Below are positions 16,459 through 26,210 of a DNA stretch of 64,000 bases, piece by piece (position 1 is the stretch's first letter; each line of letters opens with the position of its first letter). The stretch comes from Tamaricihabitans halophyticus (GTDB lineage Bacteria > Actinomycetota > Actinomycetes > Mycobacteriales > Pseudonocardiaceae). Where the stretch lies: the NCBI RefSeq assembly GCF_004340875.1, contig NZ_SLXQ01000010.1, forward strand, positions 124,001 to 188,000, given 5' to 3'. The position numbers and the translations under genes are program-made. The notes beneath the pieces are model-generated. The model was not told where the DNA came from and did no database searches. It saw nothing but the letters and a program-made list of their open reading frames with translations.

Positions 16459-18015
16459 ATGGCTGCAGGCGCCGAAGCGTATGACGTTGTCGTAGTCGGT
16501 GGCGGGCACAACGCGCTCGTCGCCGCCGCATACCTGGCCAAGGCCGGCCGTTCGGTACTGGTCGTGGAACGCCGCGCCGAGGTGGGCGGCGCGGCGGTCA
16601 GCACCGAACCGTTCGCCGGCGTTCCGGCACGACTTTCCCGTTACTCGTATCTGGTGAGCCTGCTGCCGGACCAGATCGTGGCTGATCTCGGGTTGCGGCT
16701 GACGCTTCGCTCGCGCGCGGTGTCCTCGTACACCCCGCGGCGGGACGGCACCGGGCTGCTGGTGACCGGCGGCGACGAGGATGCCGCCACCTTCCGCGCG
16801 GTCACCGGCTCGGAGCGCGATTACCAGAACTGGCAAGCGTTCTACGCCGATCTTGGCGCGCTGGCGAAGGTACTGGCGCCGAGTCTGCTCGAGCCGCTGC
16901 CGAGGCGCGCACGGCTGCGCGCGGCGGTCGTCGGCGCGGCGGGGGAGCGCACCTGGACGCGGGTGTTCGAGCAACCGCTTGGCGCCACGCTCGAGGAGCT
17001 GTTCACCGACGACCTGGTGCGTGGGGTGGTCGCCACGGACGGGCTGATCGGTACACATACCTCGCTGCGCGACCCCGGTCTGCTCGCGAACCGTTGCTTT
17101 CTTTACCACGTGGTGGGCAACGGAACTGGGGACTGGCGGGTGCCGGTCGGTGGCATGGGGGCGGTGACCGCGGAGCTGGCGCGGGTCGCGCGGGACTCCG
17201 GCGCGCGGATCGTCACCGGTGCGGAGGTGACCAGTGTCGAAGTCGATGGTCGGGATGCCGAGGTGCACTATCGAGTAGGCGATACGGCCCATCGAGTCGG
17301 CGCGCGACGGGTACTCAGTGGTGTCGCGCCCGCCGAGCTCGATCGGTTGCGCGGTAGGCAGTCCGCCATTCCCGCAGGGGCGCAGCTGAAGGTCAATATG
17401 CTGCTGCGCAAGCTGCCTGAGCTTGCCGACGGCACCGACCCGCGAGCGGCGTTCGCCGGTACCTGCCATCTGAACGAGTCGTACCGCCAGCTGGAGAACG
17501 CCTACGCGCGGAGCGCGGCGGGGCAACTGCCAGATGAGCTGCCGGGCGAGATGTACTGTCACTCGCTGACCGATCCGTCGATTCTCGGCCCGGAGTTGGC
17601 CGAGCGCGGTTGGCAGACCCTCACCCTGTTCGGGCTCCACCTGCCGGCTGGGCTGTTCGAGGCGGACAACGCAGGGCTGCGGGATCGACTGGTCGCCGGG
17701 TACTTCGCGGCGCTGAACGAGTACCTTGCCGAACCGATCGAGGACTGCCTTGCCCGCGATACGCGGGGGCGGCCGTATGTGGAGGCCCGCAGCCCGCTCG
17801 ACCTTGCCGAGGAGCTGCGGATGCCCGGTGGGCACATCTTCCACGGTGACCTGGGGTGGCCCTATGCGGCCGAGACGGAGGTCGCGGATCCCTGGGGTGT
17901 GCGCACTGATACCGACAACCTGTTGCTGTGCGGTAGCGGTGCCCAGCGCGGCGGCGGGGTCAGTGGTATCGCCGGCCACAACGCCGCGATGGCCGTACTG
18001 CACGACTCCCGTTAA
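16459..18015 (+). CDS. Phytoene-desaturase-like NAD(P)/FAD-dependent oxidoreductase
   Basis: Flavoprotein of 518 aa related to the phytoene desaturase / PYROXD2 group. The FAD-binding motif VVVVGGGHNALVAAAYLAKAG is at about residues 10-30 and is followed by VVERRAEVGGAA. The C-terminal FAD block reads LLCGSGAQRGGGVSGIAGHNA. Start at ATG 16459 is preferred over the GTG at 16453 because AGGG lies 7 bases upstream of it. No carotenoid genes surround it, so a carotenoid role is not implied; substrate unknown. It follows the small transporter subunit by 25 bp and may be in the same transcript. Confidence 0.85.
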   Translation: MAAGAEAYDVVVVGGGHNALVAAAYLAKAGRSVLVVERRAEVGGAAVSTEPFAGVPARLSRYSYLVSLLPDQIVADLGLRLTLRSRAVSSYTPRRDGTGLLVTGGDEDAATFRAVTGSERDYQNWQAFYADLGALAKVLAPSLLEPLPRRARLRAAVVGAAGERTWTRVFEQPLGATLEELFTDDLVRGVVATDGLIGTHTSLRDPGLLANRCFLYHVVGNGTGDWRVPVGGMGAVTAELARVARDSGARIVTGAEVTSVEVDGRDAEVHYRVGDTAHRVGARRVLSGVAPAELDRLRGRQSAIPAGAQLKVNMLLRKLPELADGTDPRAAFAGTCHLNESYRQLENAYARSAAGQLPDELPGEMYCHSLTDPSILGPELAERGWQTLTLFGLHLPAGLFEADNAGLRDRLVAGYFAALNEYLAEPIEDCLARDTRGRPYVEARSPLDLAEELRMPGGHIFHGDLGWPYAAETEVADPWGVRTDTDNLLLCGSGAQRGGGVSGIAGHNAAMAVLHDSR

Positions 18016-18022
18016 CCCACCA

Positions 18023-18050
18023 AACCGCGTTCCTGAGGGATCTTGCGGTT
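18023..18050 (+). repeat. Dispersed hairpin repeat type A, copy 2
   Basis: AACCGC / GCGGTT arms around GTTCCTGAGGGATCTT. An outer pair TAACC (18013-18017) / GGTTA (18053-18057) also matches. TAA at 18013 is the stop of the upstream flavoprotein, and TTA at 18055 is the reverse-strand stop of the FdhF-like gene. Confidence 0.78.
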
Positions 18051-18054
18051 GCGG

Positions 18055-20340
18055 TTATTCCAGGCGGATCACGATGGACTTGGAGGTCGGCGTGTTCGAC
18101 TTGTCCGCCACCGAGTTCAGCGGCACCAGCGCGTTCGCTTCCGGGAAATAGGCGGCCGCGCAGCCCTGCGCGGTCGGATAGTGCACCACCCGGAAACCCT
18201 TGGCGCGCCGCTCGTGGTCCTCCCACTCGCTGATCAGATCGACCAGCTGGCCATCGGCAACACCCTGCGCGGCCGCGTCGTCCGGATTGACCAGTACGAC
18301 CCTGCGGCCGTCCTCGATGCCACGGTAGCGATCGGACAACCCGTAGATTGTGGTGTTGTACTGATCATGGCTGCGTAGTGTCTGCAACAGCAGCCTGCCT
18401 TCGGGGATCTCCGGCGCGGTGAACTCGTTGACCACGAAGTTCGCCTTGCCGGTCGAGGTTCCGGTGAACTCCCGCGAATCCCTCGGCGGATGCGGCAGCA
18501 CGAAGCCATCCGGCTGGCGCACCTTCGCGTTGTAATCGGTGCAACCCGGAACCACCTTGGCGATCCGATCCCGGATCCGGTCATAGTCGGCTTCGAACTC
18601 ACCCCACGGAACCGCGTGATCCGCGCCGAGCAACTCCCTGGCAAGTCCACAAAGGATGGAAACCTCGGACCGCAGTTGCTCGCTTGCCGGATCCAGCCGG
18701 CCGCGTGAGGCGTGCACCGCGGACATCGAATCCTCCACGGTCACGAACTGCTCGCCGCCGGCCTGCTGGTCACGTTCGGTGCGCCCGAGCGTCGGCAGGA
18801 TCAGCGCCTCGGTGCCATGCACGACATGCGAGCGGTTCAACTTCGTCGAGACATGCGCGGTCAGCTGGCAGGACCGCAGCGCGGCGGAACTCGCGTCAGT
18901 GTCCGGGGTCGCGGACACGAAGTTACCGCCCATGCCGAGGAACACCTTGCCCTCGCCCGCGCGCATCGCGTTGATCGCCTGCACCGTGTCATACCCGTGC
19001 TTGCGAGGTACCGGGATACCGAACTCCGTCTCAAGCGCGGAAAGGAAGGTCTCCGGCATCTTCTCCCAGATGCCCATCGTGCGGTCACCCTGCACATTGG
19101 AATGCCCGCGCACCGGGCACAACCCCGCGCCCGGTTTGCCGATCATGCCACGCAGCAGCGCGAGATTGGAGATCTCGGTAATCGTCGGCACCGAATGCTT
19201 GTGCTGGGTAAGCCCCATCGCCCAGCAGTAGATCGTCCGCTCGGAGTCAGCGATCATGCGCGCCACCCGGACGATCTGTTCCTTGCTCATCCCGGTTGCC
19301 GCGAGTACCCGGTCCCAGTCCAGCTCGCGTACTGATTCGGCGTATTCCGCGAAGCCGTGCGTGCGCTCGGCGACGAATTCCTCGTCCACGATGGTGCCCG
19401 GCGCCGCCTGCTCCCAGGACACCAGCAAATGCCCGATGGCCTGGAACAGCGCGAGGTCGCCGCCCAGCTTGATCTGGCAGAACTCGTCAGCCAACTGGGT
19501 GCCCTTGCCGACCACGCCGCGTACGTTCTGCGGGTTCTTGAACCGCAGCAGCCCAGCTTCGGGCAGCGGGTTGACCGCGATGATCCGCGCGCCATCGCGC
19601 TTGGCTTCCTCGAGCGCGGAGAGCATCCGGGGATGGTTCGTGCCGGGGTTCTGCCCGATGACGATGATCAGATCCGCCTCGCCAATATCGGCGAGGCTGA
19701 CCGAGCCCTTGCCGATACCGGTCGTCTGGGACAGCGCGGCGCCGGAGGACTCGTGGCACATGTTGGAACAGTCCGGCAGGTTGTTCGTGCCGAACGAGCG
19801 CACCAGGAGTTGGTAGAGGAACGCGGCCTCGTTGCTGGTGCGACCGGAGGTATAGAAGATCGCGTCGTCCGGGCTCGGCAAGGCGCGCATCCGACTGGCC
19901 AGCAGTTCCAGCGCACCGTCCCAGGAGATTGGCTCGTAATGGCTCGCACCGGCCCGCAGCACCATCGGCTCGGTCAGCCTGCCCTGCTGGCCGAGCCAGT
20001 AGTCGGTTTTGTCGGCGAGCTCGGCCACACTGTGCGTGGCGAAGAACTCCCTGGTCACACGGCGCTTGGTGGCTTCCTCGGCCACCGCTTTCGCGCCGTT
20101 TTCACAGAACTCGGCGAGCTTGCGGTGCCCCTGCGCTTCCGGCCAGGCGCAGCCAGGGCAGTCGAACCCCTCGCGCTGGTTCAGCAGCCGCAGCGTGCGC
20201 ACGGTGCGGCCGGGCCCCATCTGTTCGAGTCCCCGGCGAAGCGACACCGTGACACCGGTGACGCCCGCCGCCCAGTCTTTCGGCTTGCCGACTTCGAGTT
20301 CGGTCTCATCGATGTCGTGCCGCGGTGCCTTACGAGCCAT
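18055..20340 (-). CDS. FdhF/YdeP-family molybdopterin oxidoreductase
   Basis: Protein of 761 aa of the molybdopterin oxidoreductase superfamily, most like the formate dehydrogenase alpha-like group that includes E. coli YdeP. The likely molybdenum ligand is the Cys in NMCHESSG. Molybdopterin-binding blocks such as IGQNPGTNHPRML, CPVRGHSNVQGDRTMG and GMGGNF are clear, and the C-terminal dinucleotide domain has LLLQTLRSHDQYNTTIYG. The N-terminus has only one CPGC pair instead of the four-cysteine [4Fe-4S] motif of true formate dehydrogenases, so electron transfer differs. Its maturation factor FdhD is encoded about 5 kb away. Formate as substrate is not proven. Confidence 0.88.
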   Translation of the reverse strand: MARKAPRHDIDETELEVGKPKDWAAGVTGVTVSLRRGLEQMGPGRTVRTLRLLNQREGFDCPGCAWPEAQGHRKLAEFCENGAKAVAEEATKRRVTREFFATHSVAELADKTDYWLGQQGRLTEPMVLRAGASHYEPISWDGALELLASRMRALPSPDDAIFYTSGRTSNEAAFLYQLLVRSFGTNNLPDCSNMCHESSGAALSQTTGIGKGSVSLADIGEADLIIVIGQNPGTNHPRMLSALEEAKRDGARIIAVNPLPEAGLLRFKNPQNVRGVVGKGTQLADEFCQIKLGGDLALFQAIGHLLVSWEQAAPGTIVDEEFVAERTHGFAEYAESVRELDWDRVLAATGMSKEQIVRVARMIADSERTIYCWAMGLTQHKHSVPTITEISNLALLRGMIGKPGAGLCPVRGHSNVQGDRTMGIWEKMPETFLSALETEFGIPVPRKHGYDTVQAINAMRAGEGKVFLGMGGNFVSATPDTDASSAALRSCQLTAHVSTKLNRSHVVHGTEALILPTLGRTERDQQAGGEQFVTVEDSMSAVHASRGRLDPASEQLRSEVSILCGLARELLGADHAVPWGEFEADYDRIRDRIAKVVPGCTDYNAKVRQPDGFVLPHPPRDSREFTGTSTGKANFVVNEFTAPEIPEGRLLLQTLRSHDQYNTTIYGLSDRYRGIEDGRRVVLVNPDDAAAQGVADGQLVDLISEWEDHERRAKGFRVVHYPTAQGCAAAYFPEANALVPLNSVADKSNTPTSKSIVIRLE

Positions 20341-20420
20341 AAGCCAATCTTGCGTCCTATAGCGAGTGTTGACCAGTGTCAGGTTGAGCTGAACCGGTAC
20401 CCGTCTCGCGGTGTGGACGC

Positions 20421-21776
20421 TCAGGCAGCGGCAGCCGCGCGTTTCGTGTGGCCAGTCAAGGTCTTTCGGGACAGTGAGCGGTCCAGTGCGATCACCAACA
20501 CCAGCAGCGCACTGGCGCCGATCAGCAGCCAGGCGAGCTGGTGCAGCCCCGCCGAACTGGCCTCGGCCCCGTAGGCGAAGGCGATCAGCGTGGATGCGCC
20601 GATCGCGCCGACATACTGCGCGGAACGGAACAGCCCGCTGAGCGTGCCGAGCTGCTCGGTCGGCGCCTGCGCCTGCAACACGGTCTGGTTGGTGACACTG
20701 GTCAGTCCCTGCGCGATCCCGAAGACCAGCGCGATGCCGAGTAGCAACAGCAGGGGGCTAGCCGTGTGGGTGAACAGCAACATACCGGCGCCCGCACCCA
20801 GAACGATCCCGCTGACCAGCAGCTTCGCCCGGACTCCTCGTCCGCGTGCGGCGAGTGCCGCCGTACCGATAGCCATCCCGGACATCGGCAGCAGCAGGAT
20901 GCCGGCCACCGACTCGCTCAACCCCCTGCCCTGTTCCAGCCATTGCACGTAGCCGAACATGATCGCGTAGATGATCAGGAACGCGAGTGCCTGCCGGAGA
21001 TAGGTACGCAGGATCGGCCGGTTCGCGCGCAGCGTGCGCAGATCCACGAACGGGGTACGGACGCGAAGTTCCACGAGTATGAACGCGCCGCCCACGACTA
21101 TCCCGATCAGCAGGAGGTAAGCCGACCGCGGCGCGGGATCCATCACGAACAGCAGTACCGCGAACATCGCGAGGGAAAACAGCAGAATGCCGCCGAGGTC
21201 GACCTTGGTCAGCGGGGTGCGGTTGGCGGTGCGGTCGTCCTTGGGCAGCCAGCGCAGCGCGAGCACAATCGCGACGACACCGAGCGGTACGTTCACCGCG
21301 AAGATCGACGGCCAGCCGAAAAGCATGATCAACACGCCGCCGAAGGCCGGTCCGATGGCCATCGTGGTCTGCGCCGCGATCGCCAGGGTGGCAAGCGAAC
21401 GCCGGGGCACTTCGGTCGCGGCGTCCTCGGCCCGGTACCGCAGAATCGTCATGGCGGCGGGAAACGCGGCGCAGGTACCGATTCCCAGTAGCGCGCGAAC
21501 CCCAACCAGCCATTCGAGGGACAGCGCCAGCAGGCCGCCGGCGCCGGCCAGCACCACGATGCCGGCGCCGACCAGCAGTACCCTGCGCGGTCCGAACCGG
21601 TCGACGAGCAAGCCCATCAGGGGTTGGCCGATCGCGGTAGCGAGATAGAGCGCGGAGATCAGCCACGCCGTTTCCGCGGGGCTAGCGCCAAGGCTGTGTC
21701 CGATGGGGATCAGCGCCACCGCGATCAGCGTTGAGTTGATCGGGTTGAGCAGGGCGCTGGCCACAAGTGGGGCCAT
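20421..21776 (-). CDS. MFS drug-type efflux transporter
   Basis: Membrane transporter of 451 aa with about 12-14 predicted helices. Signatures are LVDRFGPRRVLLVGAG after helix 2 and a GPAFGGVL block in helix 5, as in multidrug exporters of the DHA families. The ATG at 21776 has no ribosome binding site. A perfect AGGAGG at 21838-21833 lies upstream in a region that has no ATG, GTG or TTG in this frame; an ACG sits 8 bases after it (21824-21822), so a non-standard start is possible. It follows the marR gene by 86 bp and is presumably controlled by it. Confidence 0.82.
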   Translation of the reverse strand: MAPLVASALLNPINSTLIAVALIPIGHSLGASPAETAWLISALYLATAIGQPLMGLLVDRFGPRRVLLVGAGIVVLAGAGGLLALSLEWLVGVRALLGIGTCAAFPAAMTILRYRAEDAATEVPRRSLATLAIAAQTTMAIGPAFGGVLIMLFGWPSIFAVNVPLGVVAIVLALRWLPKDDRTANRTPLTKVDLGGILLFSLAMFAVLLFVMDPAPRSAYLLLIGIVVGGAFILVELRVRTPFVDLRTLRANRPILRTYLRQALAFLIIYAIMFGYVQWLEQGRGLSESVAGILLLPMSGMAIGTAALAARGRGVRAKLLVSGIVLGAGAGMLLFTHTASPLLLLLGIALVFGIAQGLTSVTNQTVLQAQAPTEQLGTLSGLFRSAQYVGAIGASTLIAFAYGAEASSAGLHQLAWLLIGASALLVLVIALDRSLSRKTLTGHTKRAAAAA

Positions 21777-21862
21777 CAGCCGGGCACCGAATCCGGGTGT
21801 GCGCGTGGTGGTGGTCGCTTTCGTGGTCCTCGCCTCCTGGTCGGCGGTCGGGGTGGCTGGGA

Positions 21863-22399
21863 TTACCTGGGCAGTGGGCTCGCTGCGGGCGGATCGGCTG
21901 GTTCGGCCGGCGAGGCGCCGGCGGCTGCCTGGGGCGCAGCCGTTGCCGCTGCTTCGGTTGCCCGTACGGCGGCAAGGCGTTCCAGTAGCGGTAGCGCGGT
22001 GACCAGCGTCTGGCGCTCGGCCGGCGTGAACTGGTTGGCCAGCGCGGCGGCCAGCCACTCGTCTCGGGTGCGCCGTAGCCCGCTCATCGTCTGCCGGCCG
22101 TGTTCGGTGAGCGAGATCAGCGACCGTCGCCCGTCGTGCGGATCGGCGGTGCGTTGCAGGTGGCCAAGCTGTTCCAGTGCCGTGACGTTCGAGGCCATGG
22201 ATTGCTGGCGCACCTGCTGGACCTGTGCCAGCTGGGCCTGACTGGCCGGGCCGTTGCGATACAGCTCGCTGAGTACCGCCGTCTGCGAAGGCGTGAGCAC
22301 ACCGGCGTGATCGACCTGGCGGAGCCGGCGGTGGAGCTGGCCGATCGTGCCGCGCAGCCGGCTTGCGGCGCGGGCGACGCTCGGCGATACGGTAGCCAT
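21863..22399 (-). CDS. MarR-family transcriptional regulator
   Basis: Protein of 178 aa. The winged helix spans about residues 30-105: LTPSQTAVLSELYRNGPASQAQLAQ, then QSMASNVTALEQLGHLQRTADPHDGRRSLISLTEHGR, which is the MarR recognition helix and wing. A Pro/Ala-rich tail follows. Start at ATG 22399, with GTG 22405 as an alternative. Its start codon lies inside a set of nested palindromes, implying autorepression. It probably controls the adjacent efflux gene. Confidence 0.9.
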   Translation of the reverse strand: MATVSPSVARAASRLRGTIGQLHRRLRQVDHAGVLTPSQTAVLSELYRNGPASQAQLAQVQQVRQQSMASNVTALEQLGHLQRTADPHDGRRSLISLTEHGRQTMSGLRRTRDEWLAAALANQFTPAERQTLVTALPLLERLAAVRATEAAATAAPQAAAGASPAEPADPPAASPLPR

Positions 22400-22438
22400 A
22401 TACACAGTCTAGACTGTGCAGTTTGAGCTGTGTATATG
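22397..22438. promoter_or_regulatory. MarR-type operator with nested palindromes
   Basis: Outer arms CATATACACAG (22397-22407) and CTGTGTATATG (22428-22438) are perfect. Inside lies the perfect 16-bp palindrome CACAGTCTAGACTGTG (22403-22418). The site overlaps the marR start and lies about 45 bp before valS. Confidence 0.75.
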
Positions 22439-22481
22439 AGTCGCGTCGCACCAGCCAGAACGGGGTTCGTAGACTTCCGGT

Positions 22482-25118
22482 GTGACAACCACCCAGCCCG
22501 CAGCAGACGTGTCGGACCTCCCTACGCACTGGGTTCCAGCCGAGGTAGAGGAGCAGCTGTACCGCCGCTGGGTCGACGCGGGGTATTTCACCGCGGACCC
22601 GGCGAGTGACAAGCCGGCGTTCTCGGTAGTAATCCCGCCGCCGAATGTCACCGGCTCGCTGCACCTTGGCCATGCGCTGAACAACACGCTGATCGACGTA
22701 CTGGTGCGCCGGAAGCGAATGCAGGGCTTCGAGGCGCTGTGGGTACTCGGGATGGACCACGCGGGTATCGCCACCCAGACGCGGGTCGAGCGGCACCTGG
22801 AGGCGACCGAGGGCAAGTCCCGCACGGACTACTCGCGCGAGGAGTTCCTGGACAAGGTCTGGCAGTGGAAGCACGAGTACGGCGGCAAGATCCTCGGCCA
22901 GATGCGCAGGCTGGGCAACAGCGTCGACTGGTCCCGCGAGCGGTTCACAATGGACCCCGGGCTGTCCCGCGCGGTGCAGACGATCTTCAAGATGCTGTAC
23001 GACCAGGGGCTGATCTACCGCGCTGAGCGGTTGGTGAACTGGTCGCCGGCGCTGCGCAGCGCGATCAGCGATATCGAGGTGGACTACCAGGACGTCCAGG
23101 GCGAGCTGGTTTCCATGCGCTACGGCGAGGGCGACAAATCGGTGGTGGTCGCCACGACCCGGGTGGAGACCATGCTCGGGGACACCGCGGTCGCGGTGCA
23201 TCCGGACGATTCGCGGTACGCGCATCTGGTTGGTACCCAGATCGAGCACCCACTCACCGGGCGGTTGATCCCGATCGTCGCGGATTCCTATGTGGATCCG
23301 GAGTTCGGTTCGGGGGCCGTGAAGATCACCCCGGCACACGACCCGAACGACTTCGAGATCGGTCGCCGGCACGAGCTGCCGATGCTGACGATCATGGACG
23401 AGGCCGGCACGATCACCGGTACCGGCACCGAATTCGACGGCATGGACCGCTTCGAAGCTCGGGTCGCGGTGCGCGAGCGGCTCGCCGAACAGGGGCGGAT
23501 CGTCGCCGAGAAGCGGCCGTATGAGCACAGCGTTGGGCATTGTTCGCGGACCGGCGTGCCGATCGAGCCGCGGCTGAGCCTGCAGTGGTGGGTCAAGGTG
23601 GAGCCGCTTGCCAAGGCTTCCGGTGACGCGGTTCGCGACGGCCGGGTGCGCATTCACCCGCCGGAGCAGGAGCCACGCTGGTTCGGCTGGGTCGACGACA
23701 TGCACGACTGGTGCATTTCCCGGCAGCTGTGGTGGGGGCACCGGATCCCGATCTACTACGGCCCGGACGGCGAGATCGCGTGCGTTGGCCCGGATGACGA
23801 GGTTCCCGGCGAGGGCTGGACGCAGGATCCGGATGTGCTGGACACCTGGTTCTCCTCCGCACTGTGGCCGTTTTCCACCCTTGGCTGGCCGGAGCGGACC
23901 CCGGAACTCGAGCGGTTCTATCCGACCAGCGTGATGGTGACCGGCTACGACATCCTGTTTTTCTGGGTGGCCAGGATGATGATGTTCGGGTTGTACGCGA
24001 TGGACGGTGTCCAGCCGTTCCAGCATGTGTTGCTGCACGGACTGATCCGGGACCAGTTCGGCAAGAAGATGACCAAGTCCAAGGGCAACGTGGTCAACCC
24101 GCTGGAGTGGGTGGACGACTACGGCGCCGATGCCACCCGGTTCACCCTCGCCCGCGGTTCGGTACCCGGCGCCGATCAGGCGATCTCCGAGGAGTGGGTT
24201 GCCGGCTCGCGGAACTTCTGCACCAAGTTGTGGAACGCCAGCAGGTACGCGCTCAGCAACGGGGCGAATATCGCCGGCGAGTTGCCGCCGCACGACGAGC
24301 TGACCGACGCCGACCGCTGGATCATCGATCGGGCGGATGCGGTGATCGTCGAGGCGGACGAGCTGTACGAGCGGTTCCAGTTTGGCAAGGCCTGCGAAGC
24401 CCTCTACCACTTCGTCTGGGACGAGTACTGCGACTGGTACGTGGAGCTGGCGAAGGTGCAGATCGCCGAGGGCGGGCAGCGCGCGGAGCGCACCCGGCTG
24501 GTGCTCGGGCACGTACTCGACACGATGCTGCGCGTGCTGCATCCGGTGATCCCGTTCGTCACCGAACGGCTGTGGATCGCGCTGACCGGCGGCGAATCGC
24601 TCGTGGTCGCGCAGTGGCCGCAGCGGCGTGGCCGGGAGCGCGATGTTGCCGCCGATGAGCGGATCCAGGATGTCCGCAAGCTGGTGACCGAGATTCGCCG
24701 CTTCCGGTCCGAGCAGGGCCTCAAGCCGGGGCAGCGGGTGGCCGCCCGGCTGTCCGGCCCGGCGGCGGTCGGGTTGGCGGCGCACGACAGGGCGGTCCGC
24801 GTACTGGCGAAGCTGGACGAGCCGAGCGAAGCGTTCACCCCGAGCGCGAGCCTGGAGGTGCTGCTCGGCGCCGGCTCGCTCACCGTGGAACTCGACCTGT
24901 CCGGGGCTATCGATGTGGCCGCGGAACGTAAGCGGTTGACCAAGGATCTGGCCGCGGCGGAGAAGGAGCTCGCCGGCTGCGTGGCGAAGCTGGAGAACCC
25001 CAACTTCACCGACAAGGCGCCGGCCGACGTGGTCGCGAGGATCAGCGAACGGCGGGACACGGCCGCGGCCGAGGTCACTCGGCTGACCGAACGGCTAGCC
25101 GCCCTGCCACAGGCGTAA
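22482..25118 (+). CDS. valS: Valyl-tRNA synthetase
   Basis: Class I aminoacyl-tRNA synthetase of 878 aa that charges tRNA-Val. HIGH-type motif [14 protein letters not shown] near residues 53-66, KMSKS-type motif KKMTKSKGN near 528-536, an editing domain in between, and a C-terminal coiled-coil arm (about 815-875) that grips the tRNA. GTG start at 22482 gives [19 protein letters not shown]. Divergent from marR. A long open frame on the opposite strand is only its shadow. Confidence 0.97.
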   Translation: MTTTQPAADVSDLPTHWVPAEVEEQLYRRWVDAGYFTADPASDKPAFSVVIPPPNVTGSLHLGHALNNTLIDVLVRRKRMQGFEALWVLGMDHAGIATQTRVERHLEATEGKSRTDYSREEFLDKVWQWKHEYGGKILGQMRRLGNSVDWSRERFTMDPGLSRAVQTIFKMLYDQGLIYRAERLVNWSPALRSAISDIEVDYQDVQGELVSMRYGEGDKSVVVATTRVETMLGDTAVAVHPDDSRYAHLVGTQIEHPLTGRLIPIVADSYVDPEFGSGAVKITPAHDPNDFEIGRRHELPMLTIMDEAGTITGTGTEFDGMDRFEARVAVRERLAEQGRIVAEKRPYEHSVGHCSRTGVPIEPRLSLQWWVKVEPLAKASGDAVRDGRVRIHPPEQEPRWFGWVDDMHDWCISRQLWWGHRIPIYYGPDGEIACVGPDDEVPGEGWTQDPDVLDTWFSSALWPFSTLGWPERTPELERFYPTSVMVTGYDILFFWVARMMMFGLYAMDGVQPFQHVLLHGLIRDQFGKKMTKSKGNVVNPLEWVDDYGADATRFTLARGSVPGADQAISEEWVAGSRNFCTKLWNASRYALSNGANIAGELPPHDELTDADRWIIDRADAVIVEADELYERFQFGKACEALYHFVWDEYCDWYVELAKVQIAEGGQRAERTRLVLGHVLDTMLRVLHPVIPFVTERLWIALTGGESLVVAQWPQRRGRERDVAADERIQDVRKLVTEIRRFRSEQGLKPGQRVAARLSGPAAVGLAAHDRAVRVLAKLDEPSEAFTPSASLEVLLGAGSLTVELDLSGAIDVAAERKRLTKDLAAAEKELAGCVAKLENPNFTDKAPADVVARISERRDTAAAEVTRLTERLAALPQA

Positions 25119-25122
25119 CCCT

Positions 25123-25168
25123 CCGCCCGGTGACCGCGGCCTTGAGGGATCTTGCGGCCACCGGGCGG
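25123..25168 (+). repeat. Dispersed hairpin repeat type A, copy 3
   Basis: The longest stem of the family: CCGCCCGGTG-a-CCGC pairs with GCGG-c-CACCGGGCGG (one mismatch) around GGCCTTGAGGGATCTT. It lies between the convergent genes valS and the SGNH esterase. Confidence 0.82.
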
Positions 25169-25173
25169 TCTGA

Positions 25174-26073
25174 TCAGTGGGTTGGGGCGTATGCGTTGTT
25201 GATGACGTCGGCCATCCCCGCCATACCCAGTTTGGTGGGGTGATAGCGCGCGGCGTCCGGCTGGTCGTGCTGGCCGTTCACCCACGCCGCATCCGCGGGC
25301 GCGCAGATGTCGTGCCCGGTAGATGGTTCGTAGACATCCACGAAGCGCACGCGCTCGCCACCGGTGGCCGCGCCATCGGCCAGCGCGGTACCGATCGCCC
25401 GCTCGACCTCATCGGCCCAGGCGTAATCGCCCTCGGCGAAGGGCAGGCGCTCCGGACAGAAGCCCTCCTCGGGCGCCAGCCGCGGGTAGTTGATCACCAG
25501 CACCTCGGCCTCCGGCGCTCGCTCGGTGATCCCACGCACCACCGCGCTGATCCGCTCGGTCAGCTCTGGCATCCGCGCGAGCAGTGTGTCCTGCCCGTCC
25601 TCGGTGAAATGCGCCTGGCATGGCGCACCGGTCGGGTCGCTTTCCCTGAGTTCAGGGCACACCCCGACGAGGTTGCCGAACAGCCCGAAGTCATTACCCC
25701 CAATACCCACCGTGACCAGGTCGGTGTCCGCGCGCAGCGCGTCGAACTGTGGCGCGTTCTGCTCCCCGCCCTCCAGCGGCTGCGGCCGGGTCATATCCGC
25801 GGTTTGTGCCCCGCCGCAGCTCACGTCGGTGAACTCGACCACGTCCAGCCGCTCGGCGAGTATCGATGGGTAGTTGTTCGTCGAGCGGGCGCAACCAGCG
25901 GGGTCCGGCCGCTGCTCGGGAATCAATGGGCCGGAGGTGAACGAATCTCCCAGGGCCACATAGTGATCAACCGGCGGCGCTGGGTCCGTCGACGGCGCGG
26001 CGAACGCCTGGCTCGCCCCGACGACCAACAGCGATACCGCTGCGCTGATACCGATGAGATTGCTCTTGCGCAC
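25174..26073 (-). CDS. Secreted SGNH/GDSL-family esterase
   Basis: Protein of 299 aa with a signal peptide (RKSNLIGISAAVSLLVVGAS then AFA cleavage). SGNH blocks are GDSFTSG (Ser nucleophile), VGIGGNDFG (Asn), and ARYHP near the C-terminus (His). Six or more cysteines suggest disulfides outside the cell, as in Streptomyces secreted lipases. GTG start at 26073 is chosen because GGGGGAG lies 6 bases upstream and the signal peptide begins directly; an upstream GTG-type frame start at 26118 lacks this. Substrate is probably an acyl ester or lipid. Divergent from folC. Confidence 0.9.
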   Translation of the reverse strand: MRKSNLIGISAAVSLLVVGASQAFAAPSTDPAPPVDHYVALGDSFTSGPLIPEQRPDPAGCARSTNNYPSILAERLDVVEFTDVSCGGAQTADMTRPQPLEGGEQNAPQFDALRADTDLVTVGIGGNDFGLFGNLVGVCPELRESDPTGAPCQAHFTEDGQDTLLARMPELTERISAVVRGITERAPEAEVLVINYPRLAPEEGFCPERLPFAEGDYAWADEVERAIGTALADGAATGGERVRFVDVYEPSTGHDICAPADAAWVNGQHDQPDAARYHPTKLGMAGMADVINNAYAPTH

Positions 26074-26210
26074 TCGCGCTCCCCCAAGACGTTGTCGCAT
26101 GCCTCGAACCGTGGACACCCTATGTGGCCGGGCCGGAACGGGTGCACGCAGGCATCCGCGACGGCCGTAGACTCGATGCGGGATATGTCGTTATCGGAAA
26201 GGCCGAGTAC

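Noticed and set aside
16438-18003. A 521-codon minus-strand frame
   Set aside because: Antisense shadow of the flavoprotein gene, which has clear FAD motifs.
20421-24785. A 1454-codon open frame on the minus strand
   Set aside because: Only the part up to about 21776 (transporter) is coding. The rest runs antisense to valS and through marR in another frame, with Arg/His/Pro-rich shadow composition.
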